This document shows, one piece after another, positions 25,879 through 35,296 of a DNA stretch of 64,000 bases; position 1 is the stretch's first letter, and each line of letters opens with the position of its first letter. The notes beneath the pieces are model-generated. The model saw nothing but the letters and a program-made list of their open reading frames with translations, did no database searches and was not told the DNA's origin. The translations under genes were made by a program, and so were the position numbers. Source of the stretch: Pseudomonas sp. RIT-PI-r (lineage in GTDB: Bacteria > Pseudomonadota > Gammaproteobacteria > Pseudomonadales > Pseudomonadaceae); contig NZ_LIGE01000025.1 in the NCBI RefSeq assembly GCF_001297015.1, positions 62,001-126,000 of the forward strand, given 5' to 3'.

Positions 25879-28193
25879 GCTACAGCATTGCGGTGCGGGC
25901 GCTGTGTGAGTTCACCGCCAAGACCGGCGACCTCGACCTGCGTTTCACCCCGTCGCCGACGGCACTCGAAGGCATTGCCGGCCACCGTACCGTGGCCTCG
26001 CGGCGCAACGAGAAATACCAAAGCGAAGTGGCCCTGGAAGGCGAGTTTCGCCAGTTGAAGGTCAAGGGCAGGGCGGACGGCTACGATCCGGGGCAAAACT
26101 GCCTGGAAGAAGTCAAAACCTACCGGGGCGACCTGAGCAAACAACCGGCCAATCACCGCCGGTTGCACTGGGCGCAAGCGAAAATCTACGGCTGGCTGAT
26201 GTGCCGCAAACTCGATCTGCAGCGGATCAATCTGGCGCTGGTGTATTTCGACATCGTCAGCGAAAAGGAAACCTGTCTGGTCGAGGCATTCAGCGCTGAG
26301 GCCCTGCAAGTGTTTTTCGAGCAACAGTGTGGCGTGTTCCTGCTCTGGGCCGAACAGGAAATGGCCCATCGCGAGGTGCGCAACCTGGCGGCGCAGCAAC
26401 TGAGCTTTCCTCACGCCGAGTTTCGTTCGGGGCAGCGGCATCTGGCTGAATCGGTGTTCAAGGCGATCAGCACCGGGCGCTGCCTGATGGCCCAGGCACC
26501 GACCGGCATCGGCAAAACCCTTGGCACGTTGTTTCCGATGCTCAAGGCGCTGGCGCCGCAGCAACTGGACAAAGTGTTCTTCCTGACCGCCAAGACGCCG
26601 GGACGCAAACTGGCGCTCGATGCCAGCCAGGTGCTGTTCGAACAGTCGCCGAACCTGCCCTTGCGGGTTCTGGAAATGGTCGCTCGGGACAAGGCCTGCG
26701 AACACCCGGACAAAGCTTGCCATGGCGAATCCTGCCCGTTGGCACAAGGTTTCTACGATCGCTTGCCGGCCGCGCGTGAGGCCGCCAGCCGCATCAGTCT
26801 GCTCGATCAGCCCGCCATGCGCGCCGTTGCCGCGCAGCATGCGGTGTGCCCGTATTACTTGAGCCAGGAAATGGCCCGCTGGGCTGACGTGGTGGTCGCC
26901 GACTACAACTATTACTTCGATTTCAGTGCACTCCTGTTCGGTCTGGCCCAGCTCAATCAGTGGAAAGTCGCCGTGCTGGCCGATGAGGCGCACAACCTCG
27001 TTGAGCGCGGACGTCAGATGTACAGCGCCAGTCTCGATCAGTTCGTCCTTGGCGCCGTGCGTAAAACCGCCCCTGAACCGCTAAAAAAATCCCTGCAACG
27101 GCTCAACCGTGAATGGAACACGCTGCATGCTCCGCAACTGGCCGCGTATCAGGCCTACGACAAGGCGCCGGAAAAACTGCTGCAAGCGATCTCCCTGTGT
27201 TGCGCGGCCATCGGCGATTACCAGAATGACCATCCACAGGGACTCGACAGCGCATTGCAAAGCTTCTATTTCGAGCTGCTGCAGTTTGCCCGGGTCGCGG
27301 AGTTGTTCGATGAGCATTACCTGTTCGATATCAGCAAGCGCGACCTCGAGCGCAAGCGCCCGTTGTCGCAACTGTGCCTGCGCAACGTGGTCCCCGCGGC
27401 GTTTATTGGCCCGCGTCTGAAAGCGGCGCGCAGCAGCGTACTGTTTTCCGCCACGCTGAGCCCGCGCAACTATTACGCCGATTTGCTTGGCACACCGGAC
27501 GATACGGTGTGGGTCGACGTCGAATCGCCGTTCAGCCCGGCGCAGTTGCAGGTGCAGGTGGTCAGCCGGATTTCAACGCGCTTCAATCACCGCCAGGCGT
27601 CGCTGGAGCCGATTGTCGAGCTGATCGCCAGGCAGTTCGGCGAGCGTCCGGGCAATTACCTGGCGTTTTTCAGCAGCTTCGACTATCTGCAGCAGGTCGC
27701 AACGTTACTGGCCGAGCGGCATCCGCACATCACGGTGTGGCAGCAGTCGCGCGGCATGCTCGAAGGGCAGCGGCAGGCGTTTCTCGACCAGTTCACCGTG
27801 CGAAGTCAGGGCGTAGGTTTTGCCGTATTGGGCGGGGCATTCGGCGAAGGTATCGATTTGCCTGGCGCACGCCTGATCGGCGCGTTCATCGCCACGCTCG
27901 GTCTGGCGCAACTCAATCCGGTCAATGAACAGTTGAAACGCCGCATGGCGGCAATCTTCGGCGCCGGGTATGACTACACCTACCTGTATCCCGGAGTGCA
28001 GAAAGTGGTGCAGGCCGCCGGCCGGGTGATCCGCACACGCGAAGATCGTGGTGTGCTCATGTTGATTGACGACCGCTTTGCCGAGCCGCGGATCCAGCAG
28101 TTGCTGCCGCGCTGGTGGTCAATCAAAAACGAGGCGGACGCTTTTCAATTCGCCGGATTAACGCATACTCCAGCACATAACTGTGTGCGGTGA
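25875..28193 (+). CDS. RecB-like nuclease fused to XPD/DinG-type Fe-S DNA helicase
   Basis: A 772-residue cytoplasmic protein. Residues about 40-120 carry a PD-(D/E)xK core, with Asp68 in GRADGYD, Glu79 and Lys81 in EEVKTYRG, then QAKIYGW. The helicase follows with Walker A (APTGIGKTLG), four cysteines for a 4Fe-4S cluster (KACEHPDKACHGESC and HAVCPYYL), DEAH (LADEAHNLVE) and motif VI (QAAGRVIRTRED). XPD-like helicases move 5' to 3'. TTG 25875 is chosen because GGAG lies eight bases upstream and it overlaps the fan1 stop (TTGA); ATG 25857 is an alternative. The coupling to the FAN1 gene suggests a shared role in repair of blocked or flapped DNA. Confidence 0.9.
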   Translation: MSYSIAVRALCEFTAKTGDLDLRFTPSPTALEGIAGHRTVASRRNEKYQSEVALEGEFRQLKVKGRADGYDPGQNCLEEVKTYRGDLSKQPANHRRLHWAQAKIYGWLMCRKLDLQRINLALVYFDIVSEKETCLVEAFSAEALQVFFEQQCGVFLLWAEQEMAHREVRNLAAQQLSFPHAEFRSGQRHLAESVFKAISTGRCLMAQAPTGIGKTLGTLFPMLKALAPQQLDKVFFLTAKTPGRKLALDASQVLFEQSPNLPLRVLEMVARDKACEHPDKACHGESCPLAQGFYDRLPAAREAASRISLLDQPAMRAVAAQHAVCPYYLSQEMARWADVVVADYNYYFDFSALLFGLAQLNQWKVAVLADEAHNLVERGRQMYSASLDQFVLGAVRKTAPEPLKKSLQRLNREWNTLHAPQLAAYQAYDKAPEKLLQAISLCCAAIGDYQNDHPQGLDSALQSFYFELLQFARVAELFDEHYLFDISKRDLERKRPLSQLCLRNVVPAAFIGPRLKAARSSVLFSATLSPRNYYADLLGTPDDTVWVDVESPFSPAQLQVQVVSRISTRFNHRQASLEPIVELIARQFGERPGNYLAFFSSFDYLQQVATLLAERHPHITVWQQSRGMLEGQRQAFLDQFTVRSQGVGFAVLGGAFGEGIDLPGARLIGAFIATLGLAQLNPVNEQLKRRMAAIFGAGYDYTYLYPGVQKVVQAAGRVIRTREDRGVLMLIDDRFAEPRIQQLLPRWWSIKNEADAFQFAGLTHTPAHNCVR

Positions 28194-28198
28194 ATGTG

Positions 28199-30118
28199 AT
28201 GATTGAAAAGAACAAGACCGCGGCGATCGAGGAGATGCGTTTCAGGCTGTTGATCGATGCGGTCGTCGACTATGCGATCTACATGATCGACCCGGATGGC
28301 ATCATCACCAGCTGGAACTCGGGCGCCAAACGCTTCAAGGGTTACGAAGAGGCGGAAATCCTCGGCGAGCATTTTTCGCGCTTCTATACTGCCGATGATC
28401 GCGCTGCCGGTCTGCCGCGACGTGCGCTCGATACCGCGATCCGCGAGGGGCGTTTCGAGGGCGAAGGCTGGCGGGTGCGCAAGGACGGCACCAACTTCTG
28501 GTCGCACGTGGTGATCGACCCGATCATTGATCCCGACGGCAAGTTGCTCGGTTTCGCCAAGATCACCCGCGATCTCACCGATCGCAAGATGGCCGAAGAA
28601 ACCCTCAAGCAAAGCGAACAGCAGTTCCGCCTGCTGGTGCAGGGTGTCACCGACTATGCCATCTACATGCTCAGCCCCGAGGGCCGGGTCAGCAACTGGA
28701 ACCAGGGCGCCCAGCGCATCAAGGGTTATCTGCCGGAAGAAATCATCGGTCAGCACTTCTCGATTTTCTATACCCCCGAAGACCGCGAACTCGGCGAGCC
28801 GCAGCGGGCGCTGGAAATAGCCACTCGTGAAGGCCGCTTTGAGAACAAGAGCTGGCGCATGCGCAAGGACGGCACGCGGTTTCTCGCCCATGTGGTGGTC
28901 GATGCGATTCGCGGCGATACCGGCACTTTGCTCGGGTTTGCCAAGATCACCCGCGACATCACCGAAGCGCATCAGGCCCAGCAGGCGCTCGAGAAAACCC
29001 GCGAAGCCCTGTTTCAGGCGCAGAAGATGCAGGCCATCGGTCAGCTCAGCGGCGGCATCGCCCATGACTTCAATAATCTGCTGACAGTGATTCTCGGCAA
29101 TCTGGAAATCGTGCAAAAGCGCATCGGTGACGACGCGAAAATCAGCCGTTTGCTGGAAAATGCCACCCAAGGCGCATTACGTGGCGTGTCGCTGACCCAG
29201 CGCATGCTGGCTTTTGCCCGCCGTCAGGAGCTCAAGACCGAGTCCGTCGACATCCCCCAATTGGTGCAAGGCATTACCGGACTGTTGCGCAGTTCCCTGG
29301 GGCCGGGCATCCGCGTCGATGCGCGGTTTCCCGAGGATCTGCAACCGGTGCTGGCGGACAGCAATCAACTGGAACTGGCCTTGCTCAATCTGGCGACCAA
29401 CGCCCGTGACGCCATGCCCGACGGCGGCACGGTGATCATCAGCGCTGAAGCACAAGTGGTGCTCGAACTCGGTCATGCGGATCTGCCGGCCGGGCGTTAT
29501 GTCTGTCTCAGTCTGATCGACAGCGGGGAGGGCATGGATGCGCAGACGCTGGCCTCGGCCAGAGACCCGTTTTTCACCACAAAAGGCTTGGGCAAAGGCA
29601 CAGGGCTGGGGCTGTCGATGGTGCACGGGTATATGGAACAACTCGGTGGCCGCTTCGTCCTCAAAAGTGCAAAAGCCCAGGGCACCACGGCTGAACTGTG
29701 GATTCCGGTGGCTGACGAGGGTGTCTCCAGCAAGCCGCTGTATCCGCCGGCAGAGCCGATCACGGTGCCCAGGCTCAGCGTGTTGGTGGTGGATGACGAT
29801 TCGCTGGTGTTGACCAGCACCAGCCTGCTGCTCGAAGACCTGGGGCATCGAGTGATCAGCGCCACGTCGGGTTCGCAGGCACTGACGCTGTTCGATCAGG
29901 GTGAGGTCATCGACCTGTTGATCACCGACATGGCCATGCCCCATATGAGCGGTGCGCAACTGGCCCACGCGGTGCGGGTGCTCAAACCGGATCTGCCGAT
30001 CATTCTTGCCACCGGCTACGCCGAGCGCCTGGAGGGTTTTGCCGCGCAACTGCCGCGGTTGCCCAAGCCGTTCACGCAGATGAATCTGGTGGCGATCATT
30101 GCGCAATCGATGAAGTGA
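28199..30118 (+). CDS. Hybrid sensor histidine kinase (PAS-PAS-HisKA-HATPase-REC)
   Basis: A 639-residue soluble protein without membrane segments. Two tandem, clearly duplicated PAS domains lie at about residues 15-130 and 135-255, both with a DYAIYM..P.G..(S/T).WN.GA signature. The HisKA phosphoacceptor is His289 (GGIAHDFNNLL). HATPase motifs are NLATNARDAMPDGG, DSGEGM and GLGLSM. A C-terminal receiver has Asp577 (LLITDMAMP) and Lys in PKPF. It should sense a cytoplasmic signal such as redox, light or a ligand, and relay phosphate to its own receiver. ATG 28199 follows GGTGA; GTG 28190 overlaps the upstream stop. No DNA-binding partner lies nearby. Confidence 0.92.
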   Translation: MIEKNKTAAIEEMRFRLLIDAVVDYAIYMIDPDGIITSWNSGAKRFKGYEEAEILGEHFSRFYTADDRAAGLPRRALDTAIREGRFEGEGWRVRKDGTNFWSHVVIDPIIDPDGKLLGFAKITRDLTDRKMAEETLKQSEQQFRLLVQGVTDYAIYMLSPEGRVSNWNQGAQRIKGYLPEEIIGQHFSIFYTPEDRELGEPQRALEIATREGRFENKSWRMRKDGTRFLAHVVVDAIRGDTGTLLGFAKITRDITEAHQAQQALEKTREALFQAQKMQAIGQLSGGIAHDFNNLLTVILGNLEIVQKRIGDDAKISRLLENATQGALRGVSLTQRMLAFARRQELKTESVDIPQLVQGITGLLRSSLGPGIRVDARFPEDLQPVLADSNQLELALLNLATNARDAMPDGGTVIISAEAQVVLELGHADLPAGRYVCLSLIDSGEGMDAQTLASARDPFFTTKGLGKGTGLGLSMVHGYMEQLGGRFVLKSAKAQGTTAELWIPVADEGVSSKPLYPPAEPITVPRLSVLVVDDDSLVLTSTSLLLEDLGHRVISATSGSQALTLFDQGEVIDLLITDMAMPHMSGAQLAHAVRVLKPDLPIILATGYAERLEGFAAQLPRLPKPFTQMNLVAIIAQSMK

Positions 30119-30186
30119 GGCGCCGGTCAATCCGGCTGAACTTGCGCGCAAACGGGGACTTCTAAACGTTTTCCCAACCCCGGAGC

Positions 30187-30732
30187 GTGCATCTTTTGTC
30201 TCGCATACTGACTGAGCCCACCGCTGAAGAAACCCTGACCGAACATGACGCCAAGATGTTCGGCTCACCCAAGGAACGGCTGGATTTCTATCGGCGGGAG
30301 ATCCAGTACGAAACCAGCATTCTTGCCAACCGCACCGATGCCTATCTGGCGGCGCAGTCGTTCCTGGTGATCGCCTTCGCCTCCTGCATGGCCAACCTCA
30401 ATCCGGAGTGGGGCAAGTTGTTCACGCTGGTGGTGCCACCGTTTCTGGCGCTGCTCGGGCTGCTCAGTTCCTTGAACGCCTGGCCGGGGATTCGCGCAGC
30501 GTACGACATCATCGATCACTGGCATTTCAAGCAGAGCCACTTGCTCCACAGCGAGCCGCTGATGGGCCTGGCGTATGACGAATCGCCGTTGTTCAGCGAG
30601 ATGGAATCGAGCCACAAGGGTTATCGCAAGTCGCTGCTGTTCTCGGTGCGCACGCCTTGGATCTTTGCGACGTTCTGGGTGTTGCTGGGGAGTTATGCGG
30701 TGTTTATTCAGGTGACCAATCCTGGAGGGTGA
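30187..30732 (+). CDS. Membrane protein of unknown function
   Basis: A 181-residue protein with a charged N-terminus (about 45 residues) and three hydrophobic stretches: SFLVIAFASCMANL, TLVVPPFLALLGLLSS and IFATFWVLLGSYAVFI. It is probably an inner-membrane protein with an amphipathic loop between segments two and three. I do not recognise a family. The start is uncertain: GTG 30187 has GGAG only one base away, so TTG 30196, ten bases after the same GGAG, may be the real start. It ends at a clear terminator. Confidence 0.75.
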   Translation: MHLLSRILTEPTAEETLTEHDAKMFGSPKERLDFYRREIQYETSILANRTDAYLAAQSFLVIAFASCMANLNPEWGKLFTLVVPPFLALLGLLSSLNAWPGIRAAYDIIDHWHFKQSHLLHSEPLMGLAYDESPLFSEMESSHKGYRKSLLFSVRTPWIFATFWVLLGSYAVFIQVTNPGG

Positions 30733-30745
30733 TGGGCAGGTATAG

Positions 30746-30775
30746 AAAAGCCCGGCTTATGTGGCCGGGCTTTTT
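30746..30775 (+). terminator. Rho-independent terminator
   Basis: An AAAGCCCGGC / GGCCGGGCTTT stem with a short loop and TTTTT tail lies 14 bases after the membrane protein gene. Confidence 0.85.
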
Positions 30776-30811
30776 CATTCGCTTGGATTTTGTGTTGCCA
30801 TTCAGATCGAT

Positions 30812-31010
30812 CCCCCTCACCCCAGCCCTCTCCCCCAAGGGGGCGAGGGGGAAGGGAGCAGATCTTCGCTGCAGTCAAAATCTGCGTTCGACTCGGTATC
30901 TCAGTGTCGTGGTCAAAATCTGCGTTCAACGCGGTATCTCAAGTCGGCGTATTTCAACCATTCACCCCGGTCAGTTCCTTCTCCCTCAGGGAGAGGGCTA
31001 GGGTGAGGGG
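30812..31010. repeat. Composite palindromic repeat related to the 12.4-13.0 kb array
   Basis: CCCCCTCACCCCAGCCCTC on the left and GAGGGCTAGGGTGAGGGG on the right are inverted copies of the palindrome found in the 105-bp array. Between them a 38-base phrase (GTCAAAATCTGCGTTC...CGGTATCTCA) is repeated twice, at 30874 and 30912. The element fills the gap between convergent genes. Confidence 0.75.
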
Positions 31011-31020
31011 CTTTTCCGCT

Positions 31021-31317
31021 TCACTCCACGGTCTCAAGCTCTCGACGCAACGCCACCGAGTTCTGCGAAGACATCGGGATTGGCGGGAAATCTTCATTCA
31101 AGACGCACAAATGATCGATGGCATCTTCAAACATCGAATCGGCTTTCTTGCGCAGCGCGCGGTAGCGCTCGAACTGTTCGATGTCCAGATCCTTGACGTC
31201 AAGCAGCGCATTGGCCGCTCGGTTGAGCGTGTGGGCGTTATCGAACAATTGACGATTGCGTTCCAGAGCCAGTGCTCTGCAAGCCTTGATTTGTGCAGGA
31301 GTCGAGCATTCTTTCAT
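31021..31317 (-). CDS. Small helical protein of unknown function
   Basis: A 98-residue, mostly alpha-helical soluble protein (MKECSTPAQIKACRALALER; DKDLDIEQF-like middle; ADSMFEDAIDHLCVLNEDF). ATG 31317 is chosen for the AAGG eight bases upstream; an in-frame TTG at 31338 is the alternative. Two cysteines lie near the N-terminus. I do not recognise the family. It stands between the antiporter gene and a palindromic repeat on the minus strand. Confidence 0.7.
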   Translation of the reverse strand: MKECSTPAQIKACRALALERNRQLFDNAHTLNRAANALLDVKDLDIEQFERYRALRKKADSMFEDAIDHLCVLNEDFPPIPMSSQNSVALRRELETVE

Positions 31318-31504
31318 GTTCGTGACCTTATTCTTCAAGGATTCCGTTTCATAGGCGTATCGCCGCAGGGGAACCGAACCTGCCGGGCCCCGCCGGACAC
31401 ATCTGGCGGGGGGTTATGCTTGTGACTGTCGGCGATTAAGCAAGGATCCATTTTTTTACAGAAAAAAATTCGATTAATCCGTCGATAAAATCCGCGATTA
31501 AAAA

Positions 31505-32848
31505 TCACGTTTTTTGTTTCTTGCGCTGTTCATAGCGAGCGAGGATCGGTTGGGTGCTGATCCCGTGAAGCAGGATGCTCAGCGCGACCACCGACAAGGT
31601 CAGGTCGGTGCATTGCGTGGCCACCGTGTCGGTCAGCCCGTGATTCAAGGCATAAAACAGATAAAACAGGCTGCCGATCCCGCGAATGCCAAACCAGCCG
31701 ATCAACAGCCGTTGCCGTCCCTCCAGCAGCGCGCCCCATGGCATCAGCGCGACGCAGGCCGGGCGGATCAGGCAGAACAACACACCGCCCACCAGCAACG
31801 CCCGCCAATCCCAATGCGCCACCAGCACGACGCCGAGCAAGGTCACCAGAAACACTTCCATGGCGCGCTCGACCAGACTGCCAAATGACAACATGTCACC
31901 CATCATGATCCCCGCGGCAACCTGGCTGCTTTCCAGCCGTTCGGTGTCGCCATGCACCGCGTGTTGCGGTTCGACGTTCTGATGGCCTACCACCGGTTGC
32001 ACCAGATGCTCGGCAGGCGGCTGGCCGGCGCCGGTGGATTGCACTTCCACCTGACGCAAACCCAGCCCGGCGGCGAACACCGACAGGAAGCCATAACCGC
32101 CAATCGCCTCGGCAACCACATAGGCCAGGGCAATCAACGACAACGCCAGATAATCATTGGGGCTGAGGGTGCTGTCGTCATTGCGGATTCGTAGCGAAAG
32201 CGTCACGCGCCCGATACCTCGGCCCATCCAGTAACCGGTGAGTAACCCGGCCGGCACCGCCCACAACACACTGCGCAAGACCCAGCCCTGCCATTCGCTG
32301 GCGCTGCCATCACCGTGCAGCAACAACAGGCCGAGAATCACGAAGGGGAAGGCGATGCCGTCATTCAATCCTGCTTCGCCCGAGAGCCCGAAACGCACGC
32401 TGTCGACATCCCGCGCATCGTTGACCTGGACAAGTGCCGCCAGTACCGGGTCGGTCGGTGCCAGAATCGCGCCGATCAACAGTGCCGGCCCCCACGGCAA
32501 GCGCAAGCCAAAATGCAGCAGCAGACAAACACCGATGATGGTCAGCAACATGACTGGCCCGGCCAGGCCAAAAGCAATCCGCCAACGCTTGTCGCGCAAA
32601 GGCAAACGTAACTTCAAACCGCAGACAAACAGGGAAAACAGCACCGCGACTTCCGTCAGGTGCTCCATCCACAGCGAAGCGTTTTCCAACGACAGTTTCA
32701 GCAGATCGAGGCCACTGGGGCCGATGCCGATCCCCAGCAACAGACACACTGCCGAAGTCGTCACCGGCATCCAGCGCAGATACGAAGAAGTCAGTGCCAA
32801 CGTCAGCAGCACGGCACCGAGTACGGCAACCCACACAGTAAAACTCAT
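31505..32848 (-). CDS. CPA1-family cation/proton antiporter (NhaP-like)
   Basis: A 447-residue integral membrane protein with about 12 hydrophobic segments. The CPA1 hallmark GAILAPTDPVLAALVQ is followed by the FGLSGEAGLNDGIAFPFVI block, which holds the conserved Glu and Asp of the ion path. Family members exchange Na+ or K+ for H+ across the inner membrane. The C-terminus is short and lacks a TrkA-type regulatory domain. It is transcribed alone. Ion specificity cannot be decided from the sequence. Confidence 0.9.
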   Translation of the reverse strand: MSFTVWVAVLGAVLLTLALTSSYLRWMPVTTSAVCLLLGIGIGPSGLDLLKLSLENASLWMEHLTEVAVLFSLFVCGLKLRLPLRDKRWRIAFGLAGPVMLLTIIGVCLLLHFGLRLPWGPALLIGAILAPTDPVLAALVQVNDARDVDSVRFGLSGEAGLNDGIAFPFVILGLLLLHGDGSASEWQGWVLRSVLWAVPAGLLTGYWMGRGIGRVTLSLRIRNDDSTLSPNDYLALSLIALAYVVAEAIGGYGFLSVFAAGLGLRQVEVQSTGAGQPPAEHLVQPVVGHQNVEPQHAVHGDTERLESSQVAAGIMMGDMLSFGSLVERAMEVFLVTLLGVVLVAHWDWRALLVGGVLFCLIRPACVALMPWGALLEGRQRLLIGWFGIRGIGSLFYLFYALNHGLTDTVATQCTDLTLSVVALSILLHGISTQPILARYEQRKKQKT

Positions 32849-32911
32849 GATTTGCCGCCTTCAGTGATTAATGACGGCCGCCTGCAGAGACCCTTTCGCT
32901 CCTGACGCCGC

Positions 32912-32985
32912 CCCTGTAGGCGTTGCCGCAAGCTGCGATCTTTTGATCTTGTTTTAAAAATCAGAATCAACAGACCGCCGCCTGC
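32912..32985. repeat. Degenerate REP-like element
   Basis: CCTGTAGGCGTTGCCGCAAGCTGCGATCTTTTGATC matches the left arm of the copies at 5301 and 23708 with several substitutions; the right arm is largely lost. It looks like a decaying copy. Confidence 0.5.
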
Positions 32986-33008
32986 GCAAACCCCCGCAGT
33001 GCATTTAC

Positions 33009-33866
33009 TCAAAGCATCGGCTTGCCACCGGTCACGCCATAGCGCTGGCCGGTGATGTAACTCGCTTCGTCCGAGGCCAGCAGCACGTAGATCGGCGCGA
33101 CTTCCACGGGTTGACCGGGGCGGCCGAGCGGGGTGTTGCCACCAAAGTTCTGTACTTCTTCATCGGGCATGGTCGAGACGATCAGCGGCGTCCAGATCGG
33201 CCCCGGCGCCACGCAATTCACGCGAATTTCCTTCGGACCGAGCATCTGTGCCAGACCACCAGTGAAATTGGCAATCGCGCCTTTGGTGGTGGCATAGGCA
33301 AGCAGGGTAGGTTTGGGCAAATCGGAGTTGATCGAACTGGTGTTGATGATCGACGCCCCGGCACGCATGTGTTTGATCGCTGCCTGACACAGCCGGAAGA
33401 TCGCGGTGATGTTGACGTCGAAGGTCATCACCCATTCTTCGTCGGGGATTTCTTCGAAGGTTTCGTGGGTCATCTGAAACGCGGCGTTATTGACCAGCAC
33501 GTCGATGCGGCCGAAGCGTTCGACGGTTTTGTCGACCAAGGCCTGACACTGGGCCTTTTGCGCAATATCGCCCGGCAGCAGCAGGCATTGACGCCCGGCC
33601 TGTTCGACCCAGCGCGCGGTTTCCTTGGCGTCTTCGTGTTCGTTCAAATAGGCGACCGCCACGTCGGCGCCTTCACGGGCGAAAGCAATGGCCACGGCGC
33701 GGCCGATGCCGCTGTCGGCGCCGGTGATCAGGGCGATCTTGCCGGCCAGTCGCCCGGAACCGACATAGCTTTGCTCGCCGCAATCGGGATAGGGTTCCAT
33801 TTTGCGTTGCGAACCGGGAACGGTCTGGGCCTGTGCGGGGAAGGGTGGTTTTGGATAGTCGGTCAT
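33009..33866 (-). CDS. Short-chain dehydrogenase/reductase (YghA/YhdF type)
   Basis: A 285-residue SDR oxidoreductase. The extended N-terminus (about 40 residues, Pro-rich) is typical of the stress-linked YghA/YhdF group. The NAD(P)-binding motif is TGADSGIGRAVA (residues 48-59), the NNAA motif follows near residue 126, and the catalytic residues are Ser177/178, Tyr191 and Lys195 (YATTK). The C-terminal YITGQRYGVTGG is the usual end. The substrate is unknown; an alcohol or aldehyde role linked to general stress is inferred from the family. Confidence 0.92.
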   Translation of the reverse strand: MTDYPKPPFPAQAQTVPGSQRKMEPYPDCGEQSYVGSGRLAGKIALITGADSGIGRAVAIAFAREGADVAVAYLNEHEDAKETARWVEQAGRQCLLLPGDIAQKAQCQALVDKTVERFGRIDVLVNNAAFQMTHETFEEIPDEEWVMTFDVNITAIFRLCQAAIKHMRAGASIINTSSINSDLPKPTLLAYATTKGAIANFTGGLAQMLGPKEIRVNCVAPGPIWTPLIVSTMPDEEVQNFGGNTPLGRPGQPVEVAPIYVLLASDEASYITGQRYGVTGGKPML

Positions 33867-33966
33867 CGCGGGTCTCCGAGGTCTCAGGGCTGGTATGGGC
33901 GGTTGACCCGGTGTGTTTGCCGTGAGTTCGATCGGATTTACGCCGGTCTTCAGACTCGATACAGAA

Positions 33967-34060
33967 CCTGTGGGAGCTGGCTTGCCAGCGATAGCAATGT
34001 GTCAGTCGACATTAATGTTGAATGTCAGACCGCTATCGCTGGCAAGCCAGCTCCCACAGG
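33967..34060. repeat. Perfect 29-bp inverted repeat
   Basis: The left arm at 33967-33995 (CCTGTGGGAGCTGGCTTGCC...) is the exact reverse complement of 34032-34060, around a 36-base spacer that itself holds a short match (TGTCAGTCGACATT / AATGTCAGAC). It sits just after the patB stop. An RNA copy would form a very stable hairpin. Confidence 0.85.
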
Positions 34061-34074
34061 GTTTGGTGGTGGTT

Positions 34075-35229
34075 TCAGGTGTTGCGTTGTGTCAGGGCGC
34101 GCTCCATGCGGGCGATGCCTTCTTCGAGCAACGAGCGTGGGCAGCCGAAGTTCAGGCGCACGAACTGCTGGTGTTGATCGCCGAAGTCCAGACCGGCGCT
34201 GAGGCCAACCTTGCCCTGCTCAAGGAAGAACTGCTGCGGATCGGCCAGATCCAGCGCCGAGCAATCCAGCCACGCCAGATACGTGCCCTGTGGCACATTG
34301 ATGGTCACGCCCGGCAAGCGGCTGCGCACCGCTTCCACCAGCCAGTCGCGGTTGGCCTGCAGATAGGTTTTCAACTCGGCCAGCCACGGCGCGCCTTCGC
34401 TATAAGCCACGCGGGTGGCTTCCATGCCCAGCGGGTTGACGCTGTCGACCATGCCGCAGCGGGCGTGGTTGACGCGCTCACGCAAGGCCGCATCTTGAAT
34501 GATCATGAACGAGGTCTTCAGGCCGGCGATGTTGTAGGCCTTGCTCGCCGACATCAGAGTGATCGTGCGCTTGGCAATCTCCGGGCTCAACGAGGCGGTC
34601 GGAATGTGCACGCGACCGTCGAAGCACAGTTCGGCGTGGATTTCGTCGGAGATGATCCAGGCGTCCTGCGCCGCACAGATATACGCCACCGCTTGCAACT
34701 CTTCACGGCCAAACACTTTGCCCAGCGGATTGTGCGGGTTGCTCAGCAACAGCGCGCCGCCACCGTTCAGCGATTCACGCAGCACGTCCAGCGGCGTCAG
34801 GTAAGTGCCGTCAGCTTGCGCGAGGAACTCCAGCTCAACCTTGTTCAAACCCCAGTGGCCCGGCGCGTGGCGCAGTGGCGGGTAGTTCGGCACTTGCACC
34901 ACGACATTCTGCTGCGGCTGTACCAGCGCTTTCAGAGCCATGTTGAAACCGGACTCGACGCCCGGCAGGAAGATCAGCTCTTGCGGTTTTACCTTCCAGG
35001 CGAACTTGGCCCAGAGGTCAGCGACGATGGCTTCACGCAGGTTGTCCTGCGCCACGCTGTAGCCCACCAGCGGATGCAGCAGGCGCTGTTGCAAAGCCTC
35101 GATGATGACCGGCGGCGCGGCGAAATCCATATCAGCGACCCACATCGGCAAGACGTCGGCCGAATAGCGGCTCCACTTGGTGCTGCCAGTGTTGTGGCGG
35201 TCGAATAGCTGATCAAAATCGAAAGTCAT
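34075..35229 (-). CDS. patB: PatB/MalY-type pyridoxal phosphate C-S lyase
   Basis: A 384-residue fold type I PLP enzyme. The N-terminal YSADVLPMWVADMDFAAPP and the GYSVAQDNLREAI region are characteristic of MalY/PatB cystathionine beta-lyases. The cofactor lysine is Lys230 in MSASKAYNIAGLK, the Asn is in LLSNPHNPLGKVF, and the Asp in ISDEIHAELCFDG. The reaction cleaves the C-S bond of cystathionine or related conjugates to thiol, pyruvate and ammonia. The start at 35229 is set by the conserved MTFDFDQLFDR beginning; the longer frame upstream runs into a repeat. It is a single-gene unit between two palindromic repeats. Confidence 0.92.
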   Translation of the reverse strand: MTFDFDQLFDRHNTGSTKWSRYSADVLPMWVADMDFAAPPVIIEALQQRLLHPLVGYSVAQDNLREAIVADLWAKFAWKVKPQELIFLPGVESGFNMALKALVQPQQNVVVQVPNYPPLRHAPGHWGLNKVELEFLAQADGTYLTPLDVLRESLNGGGALLLSNPHNPLGKVFGREELQAVAYICAAQDAWIISDEIHAELCFDGRVHIPTASLSPEIAKRTITLMSASKAYNIAGLKTSFMIIQDAALRERVNHARCGMVDSVNPLGMEATRVAYSEGAPWLAELKTYLQANRDWLVEAVRSRLPGVTINVPQGTYLAWLDCSALDLADPQQFFLEQGKVGLSAGLDFGDQHQQFVRLNFGCPRSLLEEGIARMERALTQRNT

Positions 35230-35296
35230 GCGCGGTCTCGTGAAGGCGGGATTGGTCCTGCGGGCATGATAAGCCCATGGCCGTGCAGGAGCACAC

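Noticed and set aside
33913..35208. 431-codon plus-strand frame opposite patB
   Set aside because: It begins in a REP palindrome, has no domain pattern and mirrors the well-supported patB gene.
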